From the NCBI GenBank assembly GCA_030680835.1, contig JAUXUD010000035.1, positions 49,321 through 113,320 of the forward strand: a DNA stretch of 64,000 nucleotides, read 5' to 3'. This stretch comes from Bacteroidota bacterium. GTDB taxonomy: Bacteria > Bacteroidota > Bacteroidia > UKL13-3. This document shows, piece after piece, positions 1 through 7,901 of the stretch (within the stretch, counting starts at the first letter, position 1; the number at the start of each line of letters is the position of its first letter). Under the pieces are notes generated by a model, which saw only the letters and a program-made list of their open reading frames with translations, searched no databases and was not told the origin of the DNA. The position numbers were made by a program, and so were the translations under genes.

Positions 1-2
1 TG

Positions 3-626
3 TTTACAACCGATGGGTATCAAACATTTTACAAATACGTGACAACCAAACGCGTGAAAGCCCTCGATCAGCAATTGGTAAAACTGGATGAACAGGAAAA
101 GATGTTATGGCAAGGGGTAAAAATTTGTTATGAAGAGAGCACCCTCATTGATTTTTATATAAAGGACAATACGCTTTTTATTGATGGAGAAAACTGTTTT
201 TACAATACCCAAAAAGTTGAGTTGATAAAAAGACTGGATCAATTTACCTTACCTGAGTTTAAAAATTATTTAAATGATTACGGTAAATCATTGTTTTCAA
301 TCTCTTCTGCAGATATTTCCGGCTTTCAATCCAAACAACTGCCACAATTATTTGAAGGTTCCGGGGCAAACGACTCCGCGCTTATTTTTATTTTAAATAT
401 TACCTATCAGGAAGATATGAGAGGCATATATGCATATACCCAAAGAGGTATTGGAGTAAACATGGAGGGAACTTTAAAGGGAACAAATTTATATCTGGCC
501 GAAATTGCAACCAAGCCCGGCATTACACCCTATATATATGCTGTATATAATGAAAACCAGATTATTGGAACTTTATCTGACAGAAAAAAAACAATAAATG
601 TTCCCATTCATCTGAAAAGGAAATAA
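3..626 (+). CDS. C-terminal part of an unrecognised protein (5' end outside window)
   Basis: The reading frame is open from the first bases of the window, so the gene almost certainly starts upstream. A GTG at 39 could serve as a start, but the codons before it read as ordinary protein. The visible part has a lysine- and glutamate-rich, possibly coiled segment at its beginning, followed by a mixed alpha/beta region with no motif I recognise. It has no membrane segment and no T9SS sorting tail. The next gene follows after 62 bases on the same strand, so the two could be co-transcribed. The reading frame is convincing; the function is unknown. Confidence 0.6.
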   Translation, partial: FTTDGYQTFYKYVTTKRVKALDQQLVKLDEQEKMLWQGVKICYEESTLIDFYIKDNTLFIDGENCFYNTQKVELIKRLDQFTLPEFKNYLNDYGKSLFSISSADISGFQSKQLPQLFEGSGANDSALIFILNITYQEDMRGIYAYTQRGIGVNMEGTLKGTNLYLAEIATKPGITPYIYAVYNENQIIGTLSDRKKTINVPIHLKRK

Positions 627-688
627 TCTATCGAAAAACAAAATAATAATTCGTTTAAAATTTCGTTAACGAATCATATGTTTAGTTT

Positions 689-2248
689 ATGAAGATTTCA
701 TACATTGCACATGCCTCATTATTGCTGGAAACAGAAGATGCCACTGTGGTAACAGATCCCTGGTATAAAGGACCTGCATTTCATAACCAATGGCATGTTT
801 TTCCAAAGCCGGTTAATATCGATTTTACCAACAGGGTAACTCATGTGGTTTTAACCCATGGCCATGAGGATCATTTCCATTTGCCTACTTTAGAGTTAAT
901 AAATAAAGAGGCTCAGGTTTATTACCCATATATTTGGAAGAGCGGGGCTGTAAAAAAACTTAAAAAAACAGGTTTTAAAGACATTACCGAAGTATCGGGT
1001 TTTAATACGGTAGTGCTGGGTGAAAATTTTACAGCAACCTATATTATCAGTGGTTTGGATGCCATAACCGTATATGAATATGGGGGTACGGTAATTGTAA
1101 ATTTAAATGATGCCCTGAACTCGTTAAATAAAAATTTCATACAATTATTTTCAGAAATCATCAGAAAAAAATGGCCATCCATCGATTATCTGGTTTGTGG
1201 AATGGGCGGTGCGGGTTATTTCCCCAATACCATTCATACACCTTATAAAAACGACCGGGAAACCGCCATATTAAGAGAGCGGTTTCTGGCGCATAAATTC
1301 TGTGAGTTGGTTCAGGCATTTGAACCCAGAAATGTAATACCGTTTGTACCCGGGTTTGCATTGCTTGAAGAATCGAAACAATGGATCAATGAAATTAAAT
1401 TTTCGCGAAATCGCCTTGACCAGTATTACCGTGAAAATTTTAATTCGAAATCGAAAATAAAATTCCTGAACCTGTTGCCCGGCGATTATATTGAAAAAGG
1501 AAACTGGGTAAAAGCATCCCCATACCATCTGGAAATAAAGAATGATAATTTAAGTCATTTGGTAAGAGAACAATACGCTGAAGAAATTGAGTTTTGCAAG
1601 CAGTTTGAAATGAAGCCTGCCAGTATTGTAAATGAATTAAGCATTGGTTTAAACAGTATTTTATCAGTTAGTACTGCCGATATAAGTAATGAATTGCTGC
1701 GAAAATTAAATTTTGCAATCGCCTTTAAAGATGTAAAACTGGAGCGCTATATTCATGTGTACTGCGATACCGGAAAAATGATTGCTGAACCGGTTGAAAA
1801 ATTGCCTGCAGCAGCCATTCTAAAAATTACCACACATACCTGGAAACTTGATTATGCAATAAAAAATGAATGGGGCGGTGATATATTTTTTATCGGATAT
1901 GGAGCTGATATTGATATTATAGATCAGTCCTGTTTGAATGATAATTTAGATATTATCAGCATTCGTTTACTTTCACGTTTTCCATCGGCAACATATCATA
2001 TGCTCCGTGAACCTTTCAGGGCAATTCAATATTTAGCCTCCAATTTTGAATTCGTATATTTAACCCTTGCTCAAAAATTAGCAACTAAAGGAAATCCCAA
2101 TAAAATTGAATACAATGAGCGAAGTATTTGGATTAACAAAACCAAAGCAGATGTATGCAGGCTATGCAAAATACCATTATTATCAGAAGAGTCTGCTAAA
2201 AAACTGGTTCCGGTTAAACCCGTTCCACTGCAATTAATCAATCACTAA
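689..2248 (+). CDS. MBL-fold metallo-hydrolase (UlaG-like N-terminal domain)
   Basis: The protein (519 aa) begins with a metallo-beta-lactamase fold: a YIAHAS start strand, then VTDPW near residue 22, then the metal-binding HGHEDH motif at residues 57-62. This pattern is typical of UlaG-like and CMP-Neu5Ac-hydroxylase-like MBL enzymes. About 250 residues beyond the MBL core are unassigned and may form a second domain. Two cysteines close together near the C-terminus (CRLC) could bind a metal. No signal peptide is seen, so it is probably cytoplasmic. The substrate cannot be told from sequence. Its last 15 bases overlap the 3' end of the convergent aminopeptidase gene. Confidence 0.8.
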   Translation: MKISYIAHASLLLETEDATVVTDPWYKGPAFHNQWHVFPKPVNIDFTNRVTHVVLTHGHEDHFHLPTLELINKEAQVYYPYIWKSGAVKKLKKTGFKDITEVSGFNTVVLGENFTATYIISGLDAITVYEYGGTVIVNLNDALNSLNKNFIQLFSEIIRKKWPSIDYLVCGMGGAGYFPNTIHTPYKNDRETAILRERFLAHKFCELVQAFEPRNVIPFVPGFALLEESKQWINEIKFSRNRLDQYYRENFNSKSKIKFLNLLPGDYIEKGNWVKASPYHLEIKNDNLSHLVREQYAEEIEFCKQFEMKPASIVNELSIGLNSILSVSTADISNELLRKLNFAIAFKDVKLERYIHVYCDTGKMIAEPVEKLPAAAILKITTHTWKLDYAIKNEWGGDIFFIGYGADIDIIDQSCLNDNLDIISIRLLSRFPSATYHMLREPFRAIQYLASNFEFVYLTLAQKLATKGNPNKIEYNERSIWINKTKADVCRLCKIPLLSEESAKKLVPVKPVPLQLINH

Positions 2249-4192
2249 TTTTTCAATCTTTCTGTTTCCCGATTCATCGGTTAATTCAACAAAATAAATT
2301 CCTGTTTTTAAGAGGGAAATATCGAATTCTGTAGTTGCAATATTCATGTCCCGACTCAGGCACAACTCACCTTGTAAATTAAAAATAACAAGCTTAAACT
2401 TGATTTGATTTGGATTGAAAAATTTTAAAATATGATGAGCCGGATTGGGAAACATTTTTATGGATAGGTGCTCTGTATCTTCTTTTAATCCCACTAATAA
2501 GGGGTCTTTTGACATATATTTTTCGCATAAAATCCAATTGTCAGGATCAATGCTTTTTAAACCTGTTACCGTTTGGTTCAAAGCAATTTCATAATACTCG
2601 GTGGCTTTATTTTGTTGAAGGTAAATGATCGTATCTTTTCCCGAAAGTGTGAATTCGTAAGGAACCGGAATTGAAAATAAATTACCTGTATCCTGTGCAT
2701 TGGTTTGGGTGGTTTTGATGTATAATTTACCGTTAGCGTAATTCCACCGAACATTATAAAAAGGGAAGCCCCGATTGTAAATCCACTGGTTAAAAAAGAA
2801 TCTATAATCTTTAACGGTTATATCATTTACAACTTTTATAAAATCTTCGGTTGTGGCAGTACTTTTTGCAAAACGCGCCTGATATGTTTTGCACACATTA
2901 TAAAACATGGAATCGCCTAATAGGTAATGTAAAACATGTATTACAGATGCTCCTTTATTATACGTTAAACGGCTGCTAAAAATGCGGCCTACATCGGTTG
3001 TATCATAAACATACACGGAACCTATTCCACCTTTTGCAGAGGTTTGAATATTTGCAATGGTAGCAGCAGCCGAAGCGGGGAATAAGTAATATTCGGCGAG
3101 GTATTCGAGATAAGTTGCAAATCCTTCGTTGAGCCAGATATCTTTCCAGGTAGCGCAGGTAACATGATCGCCAAACCATTGGTGCGCAAGCTCATGACCC
3201 ACCAGTTCGAAATTAAAATAACCCAGGCTGGTCATGGTTTGATGTTCCATACCTCCACTAAAAGGTGCCATTACATGTCCGTATTTTTCTTTATAGAACG
3301 GGTACAGGCCAAACAAATCCGAAAACAATTCGATTTGCGTAGCAGTAACCTTCATGTCTTTTATTCCGTCGGTATATGCCTGTGTTTTATTGTAGTAGTA
3401 ATGCTGAATTAAAATACTGTCGCTGATTTGTTTGGGTTTGGCATAATTAATATATTCATTATACTGGCCAACCGTGGCAGCAATTAAATAATAATCTATC
3501 AGATAATTTGTTTTCCATTCATACCTGTGTTTACCATTTCCTGCAGGTATTATTGCTTTTAACAATCCGTTGGAAGCTGCCTTGTTTGAGGTATCTGTGG
3601 TAATATAAATATATGCCGAATCTATTTTATCCTGCAGGGATTGTTTGCAGGGCCACCATTCATAAGCGCTGTAGGGCTGACTTAAACTCCAGGTTATCTG
3701 GTTACCGTATTTTGGCGAGCTTTTGTTGCTGAACCCACTTCCAATGGCAGCACTGCCTCCATCCGGCGGTGTGCCGTGATAATATATTTTTACATCAATT
3801 AAATTGCCTTTGGTAATTGGCTGGTTTAAGATTACATATGCCACATCATCTATCCTGTAAAAAGTAAGGTTCTGTTGGCCTGAACCTAAAATAGAATCTA
3901 TATTCAGACTGCGGTATAATTGAAAAACGAATGTATCGAGCAGCAAAGCCCTTGAGATGGCCATGGTACGCACTGAACCGGAGATATATGTACTTGTTCT
4001 TTCAACTTTTAAATCGAGGTGATGAAAAAATACATCATATTTTTCCATTTGTTCCATTTGAAAATTGCTGGCATTATTTTTTTTCAGTGCCTGGCTATAA
4101 TTTTTAATTTTGGCCTGGCTGCAAACGTTTAATACCTGTGAAAAGCTTTGAAATACAAGCAGGTTAAGTATGATAATAAATATTTTCTTCAT
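2234..4192 (-). CDS. Secreted M1-family zinc aminopeptidase with T9SS sorting domain
   Basis: This 652-aa protein has an N-terminal signal peptide (KKIFIIILNLLVFQSFSQ). The M1 catalytic signature is complete: HELAH with H333, E334 and H337, and the third zinc ligand E356 in NEGFATY. A GGMEH sequence upstream matches the GAMEN-type exopeptidase motif. The last 80 or so residues (starting MFPNPAHHILKFF, ending KLVID) are a type A T9SS sorting domain, so it should be exported by the type IX system and released or surface-anchored to trim peptides. The gene lies 6 bases after the 3-hydroxyacyl-CoA dehydrogenase-like gene and is probably co-transcribed with it. Confidence 0.92.
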   Translation of the reverse strand: MKKIFIIILNLLVFQSFSQVLNVCSQAKIKNYSQALKKNNASNFQMEQMEKYDVFFHHLDLKVERTSTYISGSVRTMAISRALLLDTFVFQLYRSLNIDSILGSGQQNLTFYRIDDVAYVILNQPITKGNLIDVKIYYHGTPPDGGSAAIGSGFSNKSSPKYGNQITWSLSQPYSAYEWWPCKQSLQDKIDSAYIYITTDTSNKAASNGLLKAIIPAGNGKHRYEWKTNYLIDYYLIAATVGQYNEYINYAKPKQISDSILIQHYYYNKTQAYTDGIKDMKVTATQIELFSDLFGLYPFYKEKYGHVMAPFSGGMEHQTMTSLGYFNFELVGHELAHQWFGDHVTCATWKDIWLNEGFATYLEYLAEYYLFPASAAATIANIQTSAKGGIGSVYVYDTTDVGRIFSSRLTYNKGASVIHVLHYLLGDSMFYNVCKTYQARFAKSTATTEDFIKVVNDITVKDYRFFFNQWIYNRGFPFYNVRWNYANGKLYIKTTQTNAQDTGNLFSIPVPYEFTLSGKDTIIYLQQNKATEYYEIALNQTVTGLKSIDPDNWILCEKYMSKDPLLVGLKEDTEHLSIKMFPNPAHHILKFFNPNQIKFKLVIFNLQGELCLSRDMNIATTEFDISLLKTGIYFVELTDESGNRKIEKLVID

Positions 4193-4198
4193 GTTTAA

Positions 4199-4885
4199 TT
4201 AATAAAACGTTTCCCCTTTTAAGTATTTTGTTTTTAATAAAGGGCAAACTTTATAACGTTCTTCGTGGGTATCTTCATATATGGCTTCGAGGGTTAAATA
4301 TACATGATTGATGCCTATTTTATCGGCCCACTCAAAAGGGCCATAGGGATAATTGGTGCCCAATTTCATACTGATATCAATGTCTGTCATACTTGCCGTA
4401 TTTTCCTGAAGGGTATAACAAGCCTCATTAATAATCATAAACAATACTCTGGGGGTAACCATCCCCACCCGATCATTAACTACTTTGTAATCCCAGTTAA
4501 AAACAGTCATCCAATGTTGCAGTTTGGCTGCATCTTCCTTGTTTAAGAGTGAAATTTCGGTTAGGGATCTGTTTAAAAATGTTGGGAGCGAATTAATACC
4601 TAATAAAGTACATTCAACCTTACGGCCGTAGTCGAAAGCTGCCTTAGCCAACTGCTGTTTTACCGCACAAACAAAAACCGGAATTCCCTTTAATCCGGCA
4701 AAATATTTGAGTTGTTCTTTTTTTTCATCAAATTTGAGATCAAAAATTACATCATAATCATGCACATTTGCACTCAGCAAGTCACTTTCATCAATGCAAG
4801 TTAACTCACATGAAACAGCGTTCAATTTTACTTTTAGTTCTTCTAAGCGGGTTTTTGAACCTCTTGCCAAAATTTTCATATTCAC
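4199..4885 (-). CDS. Degenerate 3-hydroxyacyl-CoA dehydrogenase-family protein
   Basis: Residues about 130-220 match the C-terminal helical domain of 3-hydroxyacyl-CoA dehydrogenases: DRVGMVTPRVLFMIINEA, then TNYPYGPFEWADKIG. The N-terminal half has the length of a shortened Rossmann domain but no GxGxxG loop. The usual catalytic HFFNP segment is replaced by GINSLP. At 228 aa it is also shorter than the usual 280-300. It may therefore be a binding or regulatory paralogue rather than an active dehydrogenase. A TAnnTTTG box (TATTTTTG, minus strand, 4902-4909) lies just upstream. It is divergent from ridA and directly upstream of the aminopeptidase gene. Confidence 0.75.
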   Translation of the reverse strand: MNMKILARGSKTRLEELKVKLNAVSCELTCIDESDLLSANVHDYDVIFDLKFDEKKEQLKYFAGLKGIPVFVCAVKQQLAKAAFDYGRKVECTLLGINSLPTFLNRSLTEISLLNKEDAAKLQHWMTVFNWDYKVVNDRVGMVTPRVLFMIINEACYTLQENTASMTDIDISMKLGTNYPYGPFEWADKIGINHVYLTLEAIYEDTHEERYKVCPLLKTKYLKGETFY

Positions 4886-4901
4886 AACAACATTACTTAA
4901 A

Positions 4902-4909
4902 CAAAAATA
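4902..4909 (-). promoter_or_regulatory. Bacteroidota -7 promoter box of the dehydrogenase-like gene
   Basis: TATTTTTG on the minus strand matches TAnnTTTG and lies 16 bases upstream of the start codon. No TTG at the -33 spacing is visible, so the call rests on the -7 box only. Confidence 0.4.
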
Positions 4910-4923
4910 AAAACACTAAAAAA

Positions 4924-5304
4924 ATGGAAAAGAAAATCATTAACAGCAAAAATGCGCCTGAACCCATTGGTCCATACAGTCATGCTGTACTTATCAATAA
5001 CACTTTGTATATAAGTGGGCAGGTTGCAAAAGATGCACTCAGCGGACTTATGGTTCAAGATGATATTAAAAAAGAGACCCGCAAAGTAATGGAAAATCTG
5101 GAAGCAATTTTAAAAGAAGCCGGCATGGATTTTACAAATGTTGTGAAAACCACTATCTACTGTGTAGATTTGGCAAATTTTGCAGCAATCAACGAGATTT
5201 ATGGCAGTTTTTTCAGCGGGAATTTCCCGGCAAGGGAAACCGTTCAGGTGGTTAAGCTTCCTTTAAATGCAAACGTTGAAATTAGCGTTATAGCTGTTAA
5301 ATAA
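4924..5304 (+). CDS. ridA: RidA family enamine/imine deaminase
   Basis: The 126-aa product is a typical RidA (YjgF/UK114) protein: NAPEPIGPYSHAV near the N-terminus, SGQVA, and the conserved FPARETVQV near the C-terminus with the active-site arginine. RidA hydrolyses reactive 2-aminoacrylate and related enamines released by PLP enzymes. I chose ATG 4924 because it gives the usual family length. The frame stays open upstream to 4768, and an ATG at 4810 would add a signal-peptide-like leader, but that would overlap the divergent gene. The PAP2-like gene follows after 6 bases, so the two form an operon. Confidence 0.9.
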   Translation: MEKKIINSKNAPEPIGPYSHAVLINNTLYISGQVAKDALSGLMVQDDIKKETRKVMENLEAILKEAGMDFTNVVKTTIYCVDLANFAAINEIYGSFFSGNFPARETVQVVKLPLNANVEISVIAVK

Positions 5305-5310
5305 GCCGTC

Positions 5311-5913
5311 ATGAGCCGAAAATTATCAAACCTCATATCCATTATATTTCATCCGATTTTTGTTAATTTTCTTAATTTGTGGTTATTATTTACCTTATTT
5401 CCGGCTTTACATTATGGAATACCGCAACGGATGCAGTATTTTTATATTTCGTTTATTTTTCTGGCTACCAGTATCATTCCTTTAATAATGGTTATAATGA
5501 TGCGGTTTACGGGGAAAGTTAAATCGGTATTGCTCACCGACAAAGAGGACCGTAAACTACCCTATCTGGTTACCCTTATTGTCTATTTCTTTTGCTATTA
5601 CTATTTTACAAAACTCCATACGCATCCGCTGATATTATCATATTTGGTTTCATGCGCAGCAATTGTTGGATTGGTGCTCTCTATTAATTTTTTTGATAAA
5701 ATCAGTATTCATACAGCCACCCTGGGTGCAATGGCCGGACTACTGGCAGTTGCAGGTAAATATACCAGTCTGGACATCCGGTATTTTTTGATTCTTACTT
5801 TTTTAGTTTCAGGTTTGGTTGCAAGTGCAAGAATTATTTCCAATTCACATCAAAACATACAGGTATATAGTGGTTTTTTACTCGGCTTTTTGCTGATGTT
5901 TTTTATACTATAG
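5311..5913 (+). CDS. PAP2-like integral membrane protein
   Basis: This 200-aa protein has about six hydrophobic segments. Remnants of the three PAP2 phosphatase motifs are visible in order: K-EDRKLPY near residue 77, SIHTATLG near 132, and ARIISNSHQNIQVYSG near 172. That supports a membrane lipid-phosphate phosphatase or a related fold acting on undecaprenyl or phosphatidyl phosphates. The motifs are looser than in standard enzymes, so activity is uncertain. It lies between ridA and an enoyl-CoA hydratase gene with short gaps on the same strand. Confidence 0.7.
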   Translation: MSRKLSNLISIIFHPIFVNFLNLWLLFTLFPALHYGIPQRMQYFYISFIFLATSIIPLIMVIMMRFTGKVKSVLLTDKEDRKLPYLVTLIVYFFCYYYFTKLHTHPLILSYLVSCAAIVGLVLSINFFDKISIHTATLGAMAGLLAVAGKYTSLDIRYFLILTFLVSGLVASARIISNSHQNIQVYSGFLLGFLLMFFIL

Positions 5914-5944
5914 GTTTCAATTTTAAAAATAACAATACGATTAT

Positions 5945-6727
5945 ATGAGTTACGAAACAATTTTATATACATCTGACCAGGGCGTTATCACAATTACCCT
6001 GAACCGGCCTGAAGTATTTAATGCATTTAACGAACAGTTAAGTGCTGATGTAAATGATGCCCTTAAAAAAACATCAAAAGACAAATCGGCAAGGGTATTA
6101 ATTATTACAGGTGCCGGAAAAGCATTTTGCAGCGGACAGGATTTAAAGGCCATTGCAGGCAGCCAAAACAGGAGCTTAAGCGAGAGTTTGGTAAAACGTT
6201 ATAATCCCATGATCCGGGCAATAAGAAACTTACCCATTCCGGTAATATGCAGGTTAAATGGAGTTGCTGCCGGAGCGGGTTGTTCGCTGGCACTTGCCTG
6301 CGATATGATTGTTGCGGCTGAAAATGCCAGTTTAATTGAGGTTTTTGTAAATGTGGGATTGGTTCTGGATTCGGGTTCTTCTTATTTTTTACCCCGATTA
6401 ATTGGTTCAGCCCGCGCATTTGAACTTTCAACCATGGGATCAAAAGTAAGTGCACAGCAAGCATACGAATGGGGTATGGTAAACCGCCTGGTTAAACCCG
6501 AAGATTTGGATGCAGAGGTAAACAAGCTTGCCGAATATTATGCAAAAGCGCCTACAAAAGCGATTGCTTTAATGAAAAAAATGCTGAATAAGTCGTTTCA
6601 CAGCGATTTGGATACTCTGCTCGACTATGAAGTGTATTGTCAGGAAATAGCAGGCAGAAGCAGCGATTATAAAGAAGGTGTAAATGCTTTTAATGAAAAG
6701 CGAAAACCTGATTTTACAGGAAATTGA
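5945..6727 (+). CDS. Enoyl-CoA hydratase/isomerase family protein (PaaG-like)
   Basis: The 260-aa sequence is a complete crotonase-fold protein. It has the CoA-binding FCSGQDLK motif near residue 62, the oxyanion-hole segment GVAAGAGCSLALACD near 107, and FVNVGLVLDSGSSYFLPRL near 133. The last segment resembles PaaG (1,2-epoxyphenylacetyl-CoA isomerase) and related isomerases. It would hydrate or isomerise an acyl-CoA in the cytoplasm. No phenylacetate pathway genes are next to it, so the exact substrate is open. Confidence 0.88.
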   Translation: MSYETILYTSDQGVITITLNRPEVFNAFNEQLSADVNDALKKTSKDKSARVLIITGAGKAFCSGQDLKAIAGSQNRSLSESLVKRYNPMIRAIRNLPIPVICRLNGVAAGAGCSLALACDMIVAAENASLIEVFVNVGLVLDSGSSYFLPRLIGSARAFELSTMGSKVSAQQAYEWGMVNRLVKPEDLDAEVNKLAEYYAKAPTKAIALMKKMLNKSFHSDLDTLLDYEVYCQEIAGRSSDYKEGVNAFNEKRKPDFTGN

Positions 6728-6779
6728 GTTGCTGGTTATTTCAAAAAAATGCTAAACTTCTCAAAATTAAGGTTGTAAG

Positions 6780-6802
6780 ATAAATTTTATTATAAAATTT
6801 AT
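6780..6802 (+). terminator. AT-only hairpin after the enoyl-CoA hydratase gene
   Basis: ATAAATTTTA, loop TTA, then TAAAATTTAT forms a perfect 10-bp stem about 50 bases after the stop. With no G-C pairs and no clear T tract it is only a weak terminator candidate. Confidence 0.25.
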
Positions 6803-6914
6803 TATTTATAAAATTTTAAGAATCAGGCTAATAAATTTGTAAAAAATCAGATAATAATATTTATTTTGTTTATTGAGTTTTATTTTATATAACTTGTCGA
6901 ACAAATAAAATGTT

Positions 6915-7703
6915 ATGGCTATATCGATACCTCATTTAATGCTGGCATTAAAAGATGCAGAAAAAAGTAAGCATTCTTTAGAAATTGCTGCTTCTATTTC
7001 TAATTATTTTAGCTCACAGATTAGTTGTTTAACTTTTAATGAAAGTACTCAGGTACTAAATACAAAATTCGGAGCCGGTAAATATGCTGTAGAAAGAGGA
7101 AATGGAACTCCGTCGCCCAAAGAAATTTCAAAAATTATTAAACAAAAAAACCCTGATTTAATTATTTTACCCATTAGCCTGGGCACAACAGACCCGGGTG
7201 TTGTTACCGTTTCGGAGGCAAACAAGTTAATTGATTCTTTTGAGAGAATGGTGTTAACCGTTCCTGAATCAAATGAAGTTTTTGATTATTCGCATATTCT
7301 GGTTCCCATAGATACTTCATTTGAAACCCGGCAAAAGGTACCTTATGCCGTTGCACTTGCCCGGGTTTTTAAGGCAACCCTGCATGTAATTGGCGTTTCA
7401 AACGACAAGGGAAAAGATGCCGAGTTTGTTATAAAGAACTATACCCGTCAGGTTTTTAATAATATAGAAGAAAAAGGGATAAAGTGTACGCTGGACGTAA
7501 GATTGGGTGGTAACCCAACCAACCAGATACTTGAATATGCCAAGGAGAAAAACGCGGGAATGATTATGATTATGACAGAACAGGAAACCAATTTAACCTC
7601 CTTTTTCTCCGGTAAATATTCCGAGCAAATGATTAAGAACTCTCCCATTCCGGTGCTTTCCATTCATCCAAAAGACTTAATCATCAGCGATGCCCGCTTG
7701 TAA
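6915..7703 (+). CDS. Tandem universal stress protein (UspA-like)
   Basis: The protein (262 aa) has the length of two UspA domains. The second half (from residue about 128) is clear: YSHILVPIDTS, then alternating strands and helices, and GGNPTNQILEYAKEKNAGMI. The C-terminal ATP-loop region SGKYSEQMIKNSPIPVLSI is also typical. The first half is shorter and lacks the nucleotide-binding glycines. Such tandem Usp proteins bind ATP or metabolites and are induced under stress. It stands alone between intergenic regions of 187 and 198 bases. Confidence 0.85.
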   Translation: MAISIPHLMLALKDAEKSKHSLEIAASISNYFSSQISCLTFNESTQVLNTKFGAGKYAVERGNGTPSPKEISKIIKQKNPDLIILPISLGTTDPGVVTVSEANKLIDSFERMVLTVPESNEVFDYSHILVPIDTSFETRQKVPYAVALARVFKATLHVIGVSNDKGKDAEFVIKNYTRQVFNNIEEKGIKCTLDVRLGGNPTNQILEYAKEKNAGMIMIMTEQETNLTSFFSGKYSEQMIKNSPIPVLSIHPKDLIISDARL

Positions 7704-7861
7704 AGAATTTATGCGGTACTTTCTCCGGGATTGAAGTGTTGACAAAATTTCAGGAAAATAATTCCATTCACTTTTTCCTTTTAGATACACTTTTAAGTCA
7801 TTGCAAAACGTTTACCTTCATAATTGCTTCCAAAGTCATATTTTTGCAACCAATATGGTAT

Positions 7862-7869
7862 TACATTTG
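7862..7869 (+). promoter_or_regulatory. Bacteroidota -7 box upstream of dxs
   Basis: TACATTTG matches TAnnTTTG 33 bases before the dxs start codon. A TTTTTG at 7841-7846 is a possible -33 element with a shorter spacer (15 bases) than usual. Confidence 0.4.
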
Positions 7870-7901
7870 AAACCCAATTGTTTTATTAATGTTGTTTTTT
7901 C

